Shown here: piece by piece, positions 1-11,227 of the stretch
How positions within the stretch are numbered: the stretch's first letter is position 1
How the letters are laid out: each line of letters begins with the position of its first letter
Assembly (NCBI GenBank): GCA_903632075.3
Contig: CAHIKZ030005404.1
Location: forward strand, 1,192,001-1,256,000
Reading direction: 5' to 3'
Origin: Acanthosepion pharaonis
Lineage: Eukaryota > Mollusca > Cephalopoda > Sepiida > Sepiidae
DNA: 64,000 nucleotides
Made by a program: the position numbers and the translations under genes
Notes under the pieces: generated by a model
Databases searched by the model: none
Seen by the model: the letters and a program-made list of their open reading frames with translations, nothing else
Told to the model about the DNA's origin: nothing

Positions 1-244
1 GTAACAAAGTTGTCATGATACTTGCAACTGGAATGAAGTTTGTAAATGAACTTGTAAGAATCCAGCCCTAAACTTAATGTTTTATCTGTCTATATTTCTG
101 AGATGAGGTATTATGTACACTATTTACATTATTCGGACTATTGTCCTCATCTTTGTCACCATATTTATTACGTTTTGGCCATTATACGCTCCAGCCTCCT
201 TCTTCATAAGTGGCGACCCAGAGACATTAGATAAAGAATTGGTC

Positions 245-808
245 AGTATAAGTAGTACCCTACAATGTAACAACTACCCTGGGTACATGGCAGCAGCCCC
301 CAAAAACTGGGATAGGTGGGTACAAGAGGAGGACAACAACACTCAGAAAACAGTCTGCCTGCCTTATGTGAAGGGGTTATCAGAGAAAATACAAGGATCT
401 GCAGGACAACCTTCAAAAGCTGGACGACTCTTCAGATATTTCTCCCAAGTAAGCCCCCCCCATATAGGAGAACATGACTAAAGACTGTGTGTGTGCTATC
501 CTGTGCAGCTGCAGAAAGAAATATAAAGGAGAAACAGGCTGTCCCCTTAAGGTAAGGCTTCAAGAACACCAGAAAGCTGTAACATGAGGGGAAGTGGAAA
601 AATCAAGAGGGGGCTGACCACATATGGAGAGAAAAGAGATCACCGCCCTCTGTGGGATCAGGTTGAAATCATAGACAAATAATACCATTGCAGAATTCGT
701 AAACTTAAGGAATCAGCACATATGCTTGGCCACAAAAATCTAAGCCGACCAAGCATAGAAATGAATACAATATGGGAACCCGTAATAAGGAGTGCCAGAG
801 AAAAGTAA
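245..808 (+). pseudogene. PLE C-terminal linker and GIY-YIG endonuclease domain, broken
   Basis: The linker is read in the frame starting at 113, with LPYVKGLSEKIQ at about 360-395 and RLFRYFSQVSPP at about 425-460. A frameshift near 470 moves the reading to the frame carrying DCVCAILCSC and KYKGETGCPLKVRLQEHQKA (about 484-578). A TGA stop follows at 585. After further shifts the C-terminal part DHRPLWDQVEIIDK is visible at about 640-680, then HKNLSRPSIEMNTIWEPV, ending at a TAA at 806. The YxGETG, RLQEH and NTIWEP signatures are those of the nuclease that PLEs use for target nicking. With several stops and shifts it cannot be functional. Confidence 0.85.
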
Positions 809-956
809 TAGTAACAACAAAAATTGCAATATGAGCTCTGGTAAAAACATGCATTGATAACAGCAAAATTGCAATATGAGAACTCGTAAAAAATGATTGC
901 TGAAAACGTTAGGTTTATAATACCCAGAAATTCATACACAGATGTCCTCAAGGACA

Positions 957-1075
957 CATGGCACAGTGGATAAAGGCGTTAGATCAAATGACAGGACCCA
1001 GTGTGAGTTCAATTCCTGGTTAAGGGGAATTAACAGGAGATAACTGACATCCATTAGACATGGCGTGTGGAACTA
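957..1075 (+). promoter_or_regulatory. tRNA-like Pol III promoter module inside PLE copy A
   Basis: TGGCACAGTGG at 959-969 matches the tRNA box A consensus TRGCNNAGYNGG over its 11 bases. AGTTCAATTCC at 1006-1016 matches box B (GGTTCGANTCC) at 9 of 11 positions. The spacing is tRNA-like. The equivalent module in PLE copy B is at 43432-43498 on the minus strand, with TGGCCCAGTGG and a weaker box B. Whether it is transcribed is unknown. Confidence 0.6.
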
Positions 1076-1794
1076 GAACAGTTTACCCCAGTTAGCGAAA
1101 TAAAGGGTTCAGTTTGACATTCCAATCACCTAAAGAAGGCCGGAGCGTACAACAGCCAAAACATTAATAAATATGGCAACAAAGTTGAGGACAATAGTTC
1201 AAATAATGTAAATAGTGTTAATGTTTTATATTTAAATTATTGAGAATGTAATGTTTACCATAAGTGGGGGATATTGGAATATAAACATGTCTGATCATAC
1301 ATTCCTTAAATGTAAATAACATGCATGTAAATTTGAGTAAAATTATAAAGCTATTTTGAAATGTATGCTGTGTTTGATTATAATTCTAGAAATGTGGGTG
1401 TTTTTATATAATTATTGATGTTTCATTTATTGTCATGAAGTCTAACAAATTGTCACCAGTTCCAATATAAACATTTATTTTGCAACTATGTATAAAGTGC
1501 TAATTAACCTTTACTACATGAATTTCTTTCTTGAATTGTTCCCCTAGCCATATTTTTTATTTTTTTCTTAGTGCACAAAAACCTTAATACCTACCATTTT
1601 TAAAATTTTTATAACTTTCTTTGTATTGTGTGTATAGATTTTATTTTTTGTATACTGATAAAAGAATGGATGAGTAATATTTTGATGTAATGCATTATGT
1701 AATCCATTACATCTTGCATGCATGTTTTGATCTTTTAAAACAAATTGAAATACAAAATAAAAACAAATGCATTAACAATTTAACATTAACTTTT

Positions 1795-2214
1795 ATTACT
1801 ACTTGTGGAGTTCTGAGGTGCAATAAGAAGCAAAATAGCTAAAAAGGCTTTCATTTCATCAAGTGACATGCTTCCTCGTGTTTATATATGAGAAGACACC
1901 AGCTTTTGTTTGGTCTTTCTTTCACCTGACTAGCATATTTATTTCTTTTGTTGACAAATAAGGTTATTTTGTCATTTATGAATAGACAAAAGAAAGGCTA
2001 TCAGGTACATCAATAGTAGCTTCCATAAAATTAGTCAGCCATGGATGATGGTAGTTACTAGTGGTTATCGTTTTCTGCCATGTAGTGATGAGTGGCTATC
2101 ATCTTCGACTACTTCACCATCAATATCTACTTGAGCAAAGCCTTCAAAATCATCGTCGGAGTCTGAATCAAAGAAAAACTGAATAAAGGCTTTGTTGGAT
2201 GTTGATATAGCCAT
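1795..2214 (-). pseudogene. piggyBac-like transposase N-terminal remnant
   Basis: A short intact minus-strand ORF (2065-2214, 49 residues) begins MAISTSNKAFIQFFFDSDSD and is very acidic (DSDSDDDFEGF), like the N-terminus of many piggyBac-type transposases. Continuing on the same strand in shifted frames are NDKITLFVNKRNKYASQV (about 1935-1990) and MSLDEMKAFLAILLLIAP (about 1815-1870). These resemble the 'ETNRYAxQ' and 'EMKxFLGIxLLMG' blocks of the piggyBac DDE family (DDE_Tnp_1_7). The catalytic DDD region is absent. No TTAA-flanked ends were identified. Family assignment rests on remembered motif patterns, not on a search. Confidence 0.6.
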
Positions 2215-2717
2215 TTTTTGTTTACAAAAATAAAAATAAAAAGTAATGTAGGTTTAATTGATGTTACACCTTGTGTAGTCTAGAAGAATTCAAGATAGTG
2301 CTGGAAAGCTGAAGTTTAGCCTTGCTCCAAAGCAGTAGTAGGTGATTTCCAGCTTAAAATACCGGAAATAACAGTTGACAAGTGTTTATTTATAACAACT
2401 GGCTCAAGGTGACAGAATGCGTCTAGAGCTGCAAAGGGAGAGAATTCTATGGTGACAGTTTTTGCCTGCAGTGTGGTAAAGGTTAATAATTGAATAGTAG
2501 TTTTTTTGTTCTGCAAATTAGAGATTGCACTCATTTGTGTTAGCTCACCTAATTTTGAACTTCAGTCCTCATTGGCCAGCTGCACTTCTATCACTACAAG
2601 TAGCTTAATGTTTTCTCCACTGTTGTTCTTGAATTATTCGATCTATTGCCAATTGCTTTAATTTAGATCTCTTTACTTGCATATGCAAATTTTTCTCTCT
2701 CCTCTCCCCCACCCCCA

Positions 2718-2719
<2 letters not shown>

Positions 2720-2749
<30 letters not shown>
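2720..2749 (+). repeat. Poly-T tract, 30 nt
   Basis: An uninterrupted T run follows a CT-rich stretch. It is one of many long T runs on the + strand of this window. Confidence 0.95.
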
Positions 2750-2751
<2 letters not shown>

Positions 2752-3540
2752 TCAGATTCTCGTGCTTGGGAGGGTGGGGAAATATCACAGTCAACTGGCT
2801 ATGACAAAAGGTGGGCATATCTGAAATACCCGGAATAGTATATGCTATGATTGGACTCATTGGTACCCAACCTACTTAATTAGTACAAAGCCTATTGGCA
2901 GGCAATCTGCTCGTGTTCAGTTATACAGGGTTTTGTAACCTTGTTGGAATGGCTCCACAGTCTTTTATGATAGAAAACAAATTCAAGCAACTTGCCTGCT
3001 TTCATTTTGTGAGACTTGGTAAATCATCAAGCCATTCACAATGTTTTGCTGGGCTTTTGACAAAGTTGAAGATAAGTTTTTTTTGTTTTTTTTGTTTTTT
3101 TTTATACAGCTGGTTGTGTATAAAGTTATGATGAGCATTAGAAAATATGAAAAATATTTAAACTCCTCCCTGAAAATTATTGCCCCCAAAATCTATCAGC
3201 TCTCTTACATGATTAGAATCTCTTATAAAGCTTGCCAAAAGATCCTCTAGAAAAACTGGAACAAGAATTGCATTGGGGCTCTTCAGGAGGACTATTTCCT
3301 TATTGCCTGCAGGGTTTTTGACATTTGAGAGAGGCACTAAGATTGCTTTGTATATATATTTTATATATTTGCTGGAATATCAGTGTACTATTTTACAAAT
3401 TTTTTTTTTTTTTTTTTTTTCAGATTTCATAAATTAAAATATTAAAATTCGGTAACCATATTAATGATTAAAAATCTATTATTAGAAATAATTCTGATAA
3501 CTGAGTATGTGTTTAGCTCTAAATGCTCTAAAATATTTTT

Positions 3541-3555
3541 ATTTTCTTTTTGCAG
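3541..3555 (+). promoter_or_regulatory. Splice acceptor of the PP2A B56 exon
   Basis: A T-rich tract ending TTTTTGCAG directly precedes the coding similarity, as expected of a 3' splice site. Confidence 0.85.
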
Positions 3556-3752
3556 ATACATCACCCGCAGAACAGCAGGATCTGTTCATTAAAAAACTTC
3601 AACAATGTTGTCTAGTATTTGATTTTATGGACCCAGTGTCAGATTTAAAGAGTAAAGAGATCAAACGAGCATGTTTGAATGAACTTGTGGATTATATTAC
3701 CGCTACAAGGGGAGTTCTTACTGAACCTGTCTATTCAGAAATTGTACGAATG
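3556..3752 (+). CDS. PPP2R5E: Internal exon of PP2A B56/B' regulatory subunit (PPP2R5E-like)
   Basis: The 197-bp exon starts after a pyrimidine tract and AG (ATTTTCTTTTTGCAG) and ends at a consensus donor ATG|GTAAGT. It enters in phase with two bases completing a codon (probably Asp) and ends on a full codon. The product reads TSPAEQQDLFIKKLQQCC, then FDFMDPVSDLKSKEIKRA, LNELVDYITATRG and LTEPVYSEIVRM. This matches the first HEAT-like repeats of the B56 family, which selects substrates for protein phosphatase 2A. The words KKLQQCC, FDFMD and LNELVDYIT point to the epsilon-type paralogue. The next family block, beginning with an NxFRTLPP motif, is not found downstream, so a long intron follows. 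No stop or frameshift interrupts the exon, so it looks live. The paralogue call is less certain than the family. Confidence 0.93.
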
Positions 3753-3758
3753 GTAAGT
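3753..3758 (+). promoter_or_regulatory. Splice donor of the PP2A B56 exon
   Basis: GTAAGT immediately follows the last codon (ATG, Met) of the conserved block. The reading frame would run into a stop three codons later (GTA AGT TTA TGA), so the donor defines the exon end. Confidence 0.88.
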
Positions 3759-3937
3759 TTATGAAGAAGAAAGCCAGTTTTAAATAAAACAAATCTTTGG
3801 GATTTTATTTAAAAATCTGTCTCATACTGCATAATTCTGAATACATGTAATTTTGTTTACCATACTGAAATATTTTAAAGTTAATTTGTTGATAATGGCA
3901 ACAAATGCTATTAAGAATTTTTTTTACACCCATCACA

Positions 3938-3939
<2 letters not shown>

Positions 3940-3973
<34 letters not shown>
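3940..3973 (+). repeat. Poly-T tract, 34 nt
   Basis: An uninterrupted T run lies about 190 bp after the splice donor. It is among the longest in the window. Confidence 0.95.
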
Positions 3974-5687
3974 CTAACTCCTCTCAGTCATTGAATTCAT
4001 CTTAAAAACCAGGTGAGATATGTTACTAAGGAGGCCTTTGTGGATTTTATAATGCCATAGCTACAATGGAATAAGGTTTGTATTGATTTCTACTAATTAT
4101 ATAGCAGTATGCTGTCTCTGGTGTTGCCATCTCAACAAAGTAATACAGGTGAGTGTGTACTCTCTTAACACTTTTTACATAATCCTCTTGTATTTGGTCA
4201 CAAGAAAATAACAGGAAAATATTACCAAATTTGAATGGGGTTAACAAAAATATCCGTTCTCTTATAAAATGTAATTGCTACTTTTCATTTGTTTGGACTA
4301 ACATATCTATGTGAAAAAAATTTAGTCTGCATTAAGAGTTAGTCTTTCAATCTTTTACAAAATCTGGATTGTATTGGTTTATGCAAAGAATGTTCTATCT
4401 TACATTAAACATAAAGTCAAACATTTTCTTACTGAGTCTTTCAATAAGTATTAACAAAACTGTTATAGAATTCATGTGAAGTTTTACCTTATATTGACAA
4501 ACTTAGGGATTATAAAATATCTTTTTAGCTTCTAAGAAATGCTAGTGAAATTATTCTGTTTGCTAAGCTTAGTTTTTAAGTTCTGGGAAATTGGGCTGAA
4601 ATTGATTCCTTTTGTCAAAAATATGAATGCATTTTTTTTTTTCCTTTAATTCTTGCTCAATGAAATCTTTTTTTCTTTTTTTTTTTCTTTCATCTACTAT
4701 TTAATAAATGTTCTTGCCTTTTAGGTTTGTCTTTTAATATATCTGCAAGGTACTTGAATATTCCTATTAAGTTATAACAGTGTTGTCCATTTTATGAGTA
4801 CAAAAGATCTTAGAAATAGTTTTCCCTTTAGTGGCCTGAACTAAAATGGTTATAGGTGAACCTCTTTCTCCACCACACATGCACACACACCTCAAACCAT
4901 ATAATAATTATCAATGTATATATTTATTTTTGATGTCCCCTTTGTAGTGGGAAAGGAGGTAAATCAATTTAAGTTAGTAAATTTATGAGTGATTACTTCC
5001 CTTAGTCATTTTAATAATCTATACAAATAAAATATTTATCTGCATTGAGACAAAATTACTTCCTGGGGTGGAAAAAATGAACCCTTTAATTAATCAGTTC
5101 TTTTCTTCCTATGTTTCTTTGATTGCAGTCTTATTTGTTGAAGCCTTTCATGTGAGTCACTCATATTGTTGTTTATTAAGTGATCCTCATGCTTCGTCTT
5201 TGTATTGAAATAGGCTTTGTCGTTCTGTTGATAATCTTTTTCTTCTGAGAAGTATTTCCATTTCACTGTTATATTAACACTCTTTTCTTTCTTTTTTTTT
5301 TCTTTTTTTTTACATGAAAAGATAAGCAAAAAGTGATTTATATATGTGATATTATATTTATATAATGCCACAAGTAATTGATGAATCATAGATACCATTG
5401 AAACATTGAAATTCTTAAAAAAAAAAAAAATTTAAAGGGAAAGGATTAATTAAATGGTTCATTGGCCTCATATTTGCGTTGTGAATTCTTTATTGAATCT
5501 CAATACATTGTTTCAAAACTTGTTTCCTTGCATCTCACTATTAAATCTTTCTGACAATTGGTGTCTGTCTCCTTTTTTTTTTAAGGGATACACTAGTGTG
5601 TGTGTGTAATTATTGCCCAGTATATTTGTTTTGAGGATCTTCCCCCACCACTCTGTTAAGTGCCATATGTGATACACACTTGAGTGT
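3974..5687 (+). other. Intronic sequence without recognised features
   Basis: AT-rich sequence with scattered T runs. No coding similarity, TIR pair or tRNA-like box was seen. Confidence 0.5.
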
Positions 5688-5957
5688 TCATGTATCTTTC
5701 GATACATGACTGACAAGGCATATTTTTCACGCAGTAGGTTGTCATTTCTTTCAGCGGTAGACTGGTTGCCAACCAAGGCTAAAGAACCCACTTTATCCTG
5801 CTATTCAACCTGTAGCTGCGGGAAAAGAGATGGATTCATACCTTTCCCAAGCGTATTTGTGCGCAAGTAAATGTAATGAACTTGACTGGAATTTGAACTC
5901 TGCTCTCCGAGTTCTCACTCTAAGCCGATATCAATTACACCGCAATGCACATCCCCA
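5688..5957 (-). mobile_element. tRNA-derived SINE, family 1, copy A
   Basis: On the minus strand a box A-like CGGCTTAGAGTGAG (about 5918-5931) and a box B-like AGTTCAAATTCC (about 5889-5900) are followed by a shared body (AAAGGTATGAATC, GGTTGGCAACCAG-like) and end in a short hairpin CATGTATC-TTTC-GATACATG at 5689-5708. Copies of the same body are at 47069-47280 (minus) and 34845-35035 (plus). The structure fits a tRNA-headed SINE; mobility depends on a partner LINE that I cannot name. Confidence 0.7.
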
Positions 5958-8900
5958 CCACATAATTGTAATTGTTTACTGTGTTGGAATTCTGTCCTTA
6001 TTTCCAAATGATTTAACATTAAAAGTTGTTTTGTCTATTGTACAGTTTGAATTTTAGAATTGAGCATCACTGATAGGTTATCATATTAATCAACTAACCG
6101 TTCTTTGTTACTAGAAAATAAAGAAATATTTACTTGTGGGTTGCTATTTGCTAGAATCATATAGACATAATATTCAACTTTTGTTTTTCTTATTGACATC
6201 GATATTAATTCTCAGAAAACTGAAGGTTGTTGATACTTCTTTACTCTCCACTGTATGAAAAATTGACTTCATTATATACCAATTAAAATCTAATTGATAT
6301 TGATGCTTTGAGTTTGTTTTTTTTTTTTTTGATTATTCAAACATTTGCCACTATTTGCTAGTATCTTGACATCACATTAAAGTTTGTTTTGTTTTTTTTT
6401 ATTATTCATAGAATAAGCAACACTCTAAATAAGAATTTGCATTAGAAATTTAGCTTTTTTTTCTTTGTTTTTTTTGTTGTCGTCTCCTCCATAGTGTTGA
6501 AGACCTACCTAAAGATTTGTTTACAGGAATTTTCAGTTCATGCATGGAGGACTCCTATGATTGATTTGTGTGTGTCAATAAGAGTTGTATTTCAGTTTTG
6601 TATTTTACTTGGGTCTTTTTACAAATGTCTGTTTAACCTGTTGTAAGAGCATTAAATATTCTTAAAACCGTTCATGTTTGGTTTGGTTTATTTTGTTAAC
6701 GTCTTACCCAGGACAACTTAAAACTGTTCAAAATATTTTATATGGATCAGTAACAATAATTAGGGTGCACTTTACATGACAAAAGCCATATTTATGAATG
6801 ACCTTTATTAAATAATTTTCATTTTTATTGAAGCTTCTAAATTATATAGATAAAACTTGTTTTTAAAATTTTTCAGGGAAAAATTTCTTAAAAACAATTT
6901 CAGCTTACCAATTATATTTTAAAAATAAATTTAGGTAGTTTGTATTAAAATTGTTTAATTTATTATCCCCCATATATGCAAGCATATGTGCCATATTTAA
7001 TATTATGTAACAATAATTTGTTGTTAACACTATTGCTGGCTAATTTAGTAAAGTGAACAAAGAATATCTTTTCTACAAGCTCAGTAGAAACAAAACAATA
7101 AATTAATACTGTTTCTTTTGTTATGTTACCATTGCAAAAAGAATTGAAACCTTGCTATGTAATTCATATATTTGTCATTTTATAATATTGTATTGACACA
7201 ATATATGGAAAATACATCTTATCTAACAACTTGTTGAAAACAAATGTTTGTTTTTTGTTTGTTGTTTTTTTTTTTTTTTTAATTTTGAGCTATTTATTTT
7301 GTTCATATTGACCTTGTCTGTCAGTATTAGAAGACTGACTTTGTATAAAAAAAAAAAAAAATCAAACTAAAATTTTATACATTTGATATTTCTAAATAGG
7401 AACTTGTCTTAAAACAATATTGCACAACATTATAAGATAATACTGACATATTCACATGTGACACTAAAGAGATTTGTTGCTGATTGCTGTATTATAGTCA
7501 TCAGCCAGAATAGGTACTTTATGTAGAAAACATTTTGCTTTTTCTTTTTTTGCATAGACTCTTTACAAACTTATTGGTTCTGCTTTAATATTAAACTATT
7601 AATAATTCACTAGAAACTGTTTTATATTTTGTGCAAATTTGTTAAAGATTTTAAATTATATTTGTATTGTAATTTTTTTTTTTAATTTCTTATTTTTGTA
7701 CCCATGTGTCACTGGATTATGAGACATTGGTAATTGTGAGGTTGAGCTGATTATTCAGATATTTTTAACATCAGCATTTTTTATGTTGGCTAGTTCATAT
7801 TAAACTTCAATTGTGAACAGCCTTTTATCATATTAGGGACCTTTCAAGCTGATTGTATTATGTTTATTATCCTAATACCTTACTCCTACCTTTTTTTTTC
7901 TCTCTTCCACCAAAGAAGCTTCAAAATCTTTTAATACATTTAGTACAACCAAAATTAAAATTATAGAAAACAAATATTATCAATAAGGAGCTTGTAAACA
8001 GATGTCTGAGATGCAGTACACTGTCAGTGTAGGCTTGAATCACTTTGCCTAAATATGGTTTTTGATTCAATGAATTTTTACAGATCAATTATTGTCAATA
8101 TTCCAGCTATTCATAATAATTTTTTTTGGATCTCACTAAACTCTTGGCTACCCCCCACTTCCAGTAGATTTTGTTTCAGTTGATGTTAAAGGCTCTTCTG
8201 GAAAATCTTACTCTTTTAAATACAGACTGATATTCCTAAATTATGTAAAAACTCATTTTCTTGACTGACTTTTTCCTAAGGTTCTTGTAAAATGTTCAAA
8301 GTTCTGATGTGCATCTTCCATCAAAAGTTTTTCTAATTCAATTAATTTATTTTCTTCACTATTTTTAAAGTGTATACAAACACAAGTAATAAAAAGCTGA
8401 ATAAACTGAGAAAACAAAAAACAAAAAACAAACACTTCTTAGATTTCCCTAACATTGAACTAAAAATGAGCTGTAAAATTTTGCATTGGCCTAATGTCTT
8501 CATATTTTTGTAATATTTCTGATTTACTGTAATGCTTGGGATGTCTGGAAAAACATATTTTCTAATTTTTGTCGGCAAAGGTTGCACAATTTCATTTTTG
8601 TTCATTTTTACTTAATTATATGAAAAAAAGCCTATAAAATTAACTTATGTTCAGAAATTTGAGTATTTTAATGAAGTTTATTTTTTGCACTATTTTTCAC
8701 CTCTTTTCTATTTGAGAAATATGTGTACATAGCACTGCCTTTGGTTTGTTGTTCCAGTTTTATTTGCAGGCAACTACTCTAGGAAATGACAAAACCTCAT
8801 GAATCCTGGAGTTGTCAAATGCTTGTGTTTCACTGCTCAGTCATGGAATGTTTACTTGAACACATTTATCCACTCAATATCACACACACAATGTTTGATT

Positions 8901-11227
8901 ATAAATAAAAGCCATTAACTCCTTAGAAATTGCTAATTTTATTTTTGTATTCAAAACAGATGTGCATTTCTTAATTGGGGAACTTGAACCTTGCTTATTA
9001 AAAAGTTCTTATAATCAATTGATGATATCTACTGATGTCCAATTTTTAAGGGTCAAAAAGAATTATAAACAGGATAAAATATGTGCTATATATGAGGGGT
9101 TGCTGATGTTTTCAAGCTATTGATTTTTTTTTCTTCCTCTCTTTACAGGTTGTGTTCTCAGCATCTTCTGTGTGTATGAGAGAGAAAATTTAAATTTATA
9201 GCATTTAGTAAAATCAGCTATATTTTCTAAACAACCTAAATTTTTTTTAGAAGTTTATTTTTAGGTATAACAATTTTTCTTTATCTTAGTATTTTATTTT
9301 GTGTGCTTAATTATTTCTGTTCAGCCTTACATTGTTTAGGGTATCTCTTTACTAACATTTCTGAACTTGTGTTGCATGAGTAACATTAAGCCCTCTTCAA
9401 CTTGCCTCTCCAGAAGTATATGACCCTATTCACAGTGGACTGTGGTATGTATGCTGCCTGCTTACCTGACACTAAAGGAATGCATTATACTACCAGGGAT
9501 TTACTCAGAATAGTGTTAACTGCAATATTCCACTTGGCTGCTTATAACTTCATCACCTACCCCCCTCTTCCTCCTCATATCTCTCTCTCCCCATCCTACA
9601 TTCATCAATCTCTTGATGAAATAGTTATTTTTATCCCCACACATGATTAGTTTAAGTAATATTTCAAAGTTTTTGAACTTCTAAGATGTTTTTTTTTTTC
9701 TTTTAAATATTATGTTATCTTCATTTAAGATCTTTATTAACATGAAATGTACATTGTAACATGTATCTAATTAAAAATTTTTTTCTAAGGGGTTTCATGT
9801 TGTTGGCCCTAGATCATTTTCTTAAATGCCTTAAAACTATGACTGTATCATAGATATTATTATCAGAATTAAATTAACATAAAAATATAAACTAATATAA
9901 GATGCTCATGGGAATGTTAAATCACTTGTTACTAGAGATGAAAAGTTGACTGACAACATTGATATTACTTACTTTAGTGCATTGCAGCAATGATCTCCAT
10001 TTAGATGGACTATAGTTTAATTTTATAGATTGAAAGAATTATTATATTAAATTATACTTAAATTTAAATTTTTTTTTTAATACCCTTCCCTCAATATTAA
10101 TCTTTTTATTAATCTAGTGATTCTCAGGCTACATTCTATTTAGGATTCTAATATTTCATGTTCATCCTAAATTGGATTAATGCTTCTCTCTATAATTGAA
10201 ATAAATGGTCAGTGTCATTGCAAAATTGTTTAAAAAAAAATCAGATCTGATTGAAATTATAAAAATCATATTATGGCTGGGTTTTCATTCAAATGTACTC
10301 CTTGATGAGACACATTCTGGCTGGACTCCATCAACTGGGCATTTACTGTTGATTTGTAAGGAAGCCTAACCTGGTGGTTAGCACTGTTAACAGATATATC
10401 TTTATTTAAAGATTCTCTCTCTCTCTGTCCTCTTTATTAACATCAATCAACTTCTTTTGTTATGCAAAGTTCAAAGCTGTTTTGTTGCATTAATATTTTA
10501 TTTTTTCAAAATGAGAATTTTACTGCTAGGTTTCCAGCTCACATTTTAAACTGTAGTCAACAGGATAGTCATTCATTCTTATACAAAATATTTTAATATT
10601 TGGTCACATGTCTTGATTACATTCTGTACTTTGTGATACATTTTTTTCATTAGGTTTTGCTTTTTCAAGTTAATTACTTCTATTTTCCAGATTGAAATCT
10701 TGTAATAAATTCATTTTAATTTACACCTTATTTGTTCATTAATTCTTAAAGAGCAGTAAGATATGCTGCAGTGTTGGAATATTTTGAAATGGCTTTTCTT
10801 TTCTGTTAGGAAATTAGCCATCAATATCAACTGTCTCCATTTCAAGAAGGAAGCTTCTGTTGATATGTAAGGCCTTTACTTGATCTACTAACAAATTATT
10901 ATTGTTGATGAGTGTTTATGTAGGCAAAGGAGTATAAAGGAATAAGTTTGAAGTGGAATTGTTTTTTTTTTTTTTTACTGTCCCCACCCATTCTTGTGAC
11001 TAGAGAGTAAATCACTTGTGCTATCAACTGCTGTCATGTCCATTCCATTTTTTTTTTTTTTTAATATTCAGTGATTCATTTGCAGGGAATGGGGAAAGTT
11101 TAGTTGCTTGGTCCTAAATTAACATCTTGTAAATATACACTTACTCATAATATTAAAGTGTGTGTATAATAACTGCTGGGCAGAAAAGAGAACAAAAAGC
11201 TTTTAAGATTTATAATCATACCAAGTG
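5958..11227 (+). other. Intronic sequence without recognised features
   Basis: Over 5 kb of AT-rich sequence with T runs (for example near 7263, 10963 and 11048). No coding similarity, inverted repeats or tRNA-like boxes were convincing. Confidence 0.45.

Larger units (their letters stand above)
80..1235 (+). mobile_element. Penelope-like element (PLE), copy A, 5'-truncated, with inverted terminal repeats
   Basis: The unit consists of a left terminal repeat (about 80-215), a short piece of the polymerase linker, a GIY-YIG endonuclease domain, a 3' tract with a tRNA-like module (about 957-1075), and a right terminal repeat (about 1135-1235) in inverted orientation to the left one. Both repeats share the segment that reads, on the minus strand, gaggacaatag then aataatgtaaatagtgt. 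Inverted pLTRs and a GIY-YIG domain are hallmarks of Penelope-like retroelements. The reverse-transcriptase core is missing because the left repeat abuts the linker, the usual result of 5' truncation. A roughly 50-bp tandem duplication built on GCAATATGAG lies at 826-910. A second copy at 43.2-43.9 kb shows the same order of parts. Confidence 0.85.

Noticed and set aside
2663..2860. Open stretch with poly-lysine translation
   Set aside because: The lysines come from a poly-T/A run; no conserved protein.
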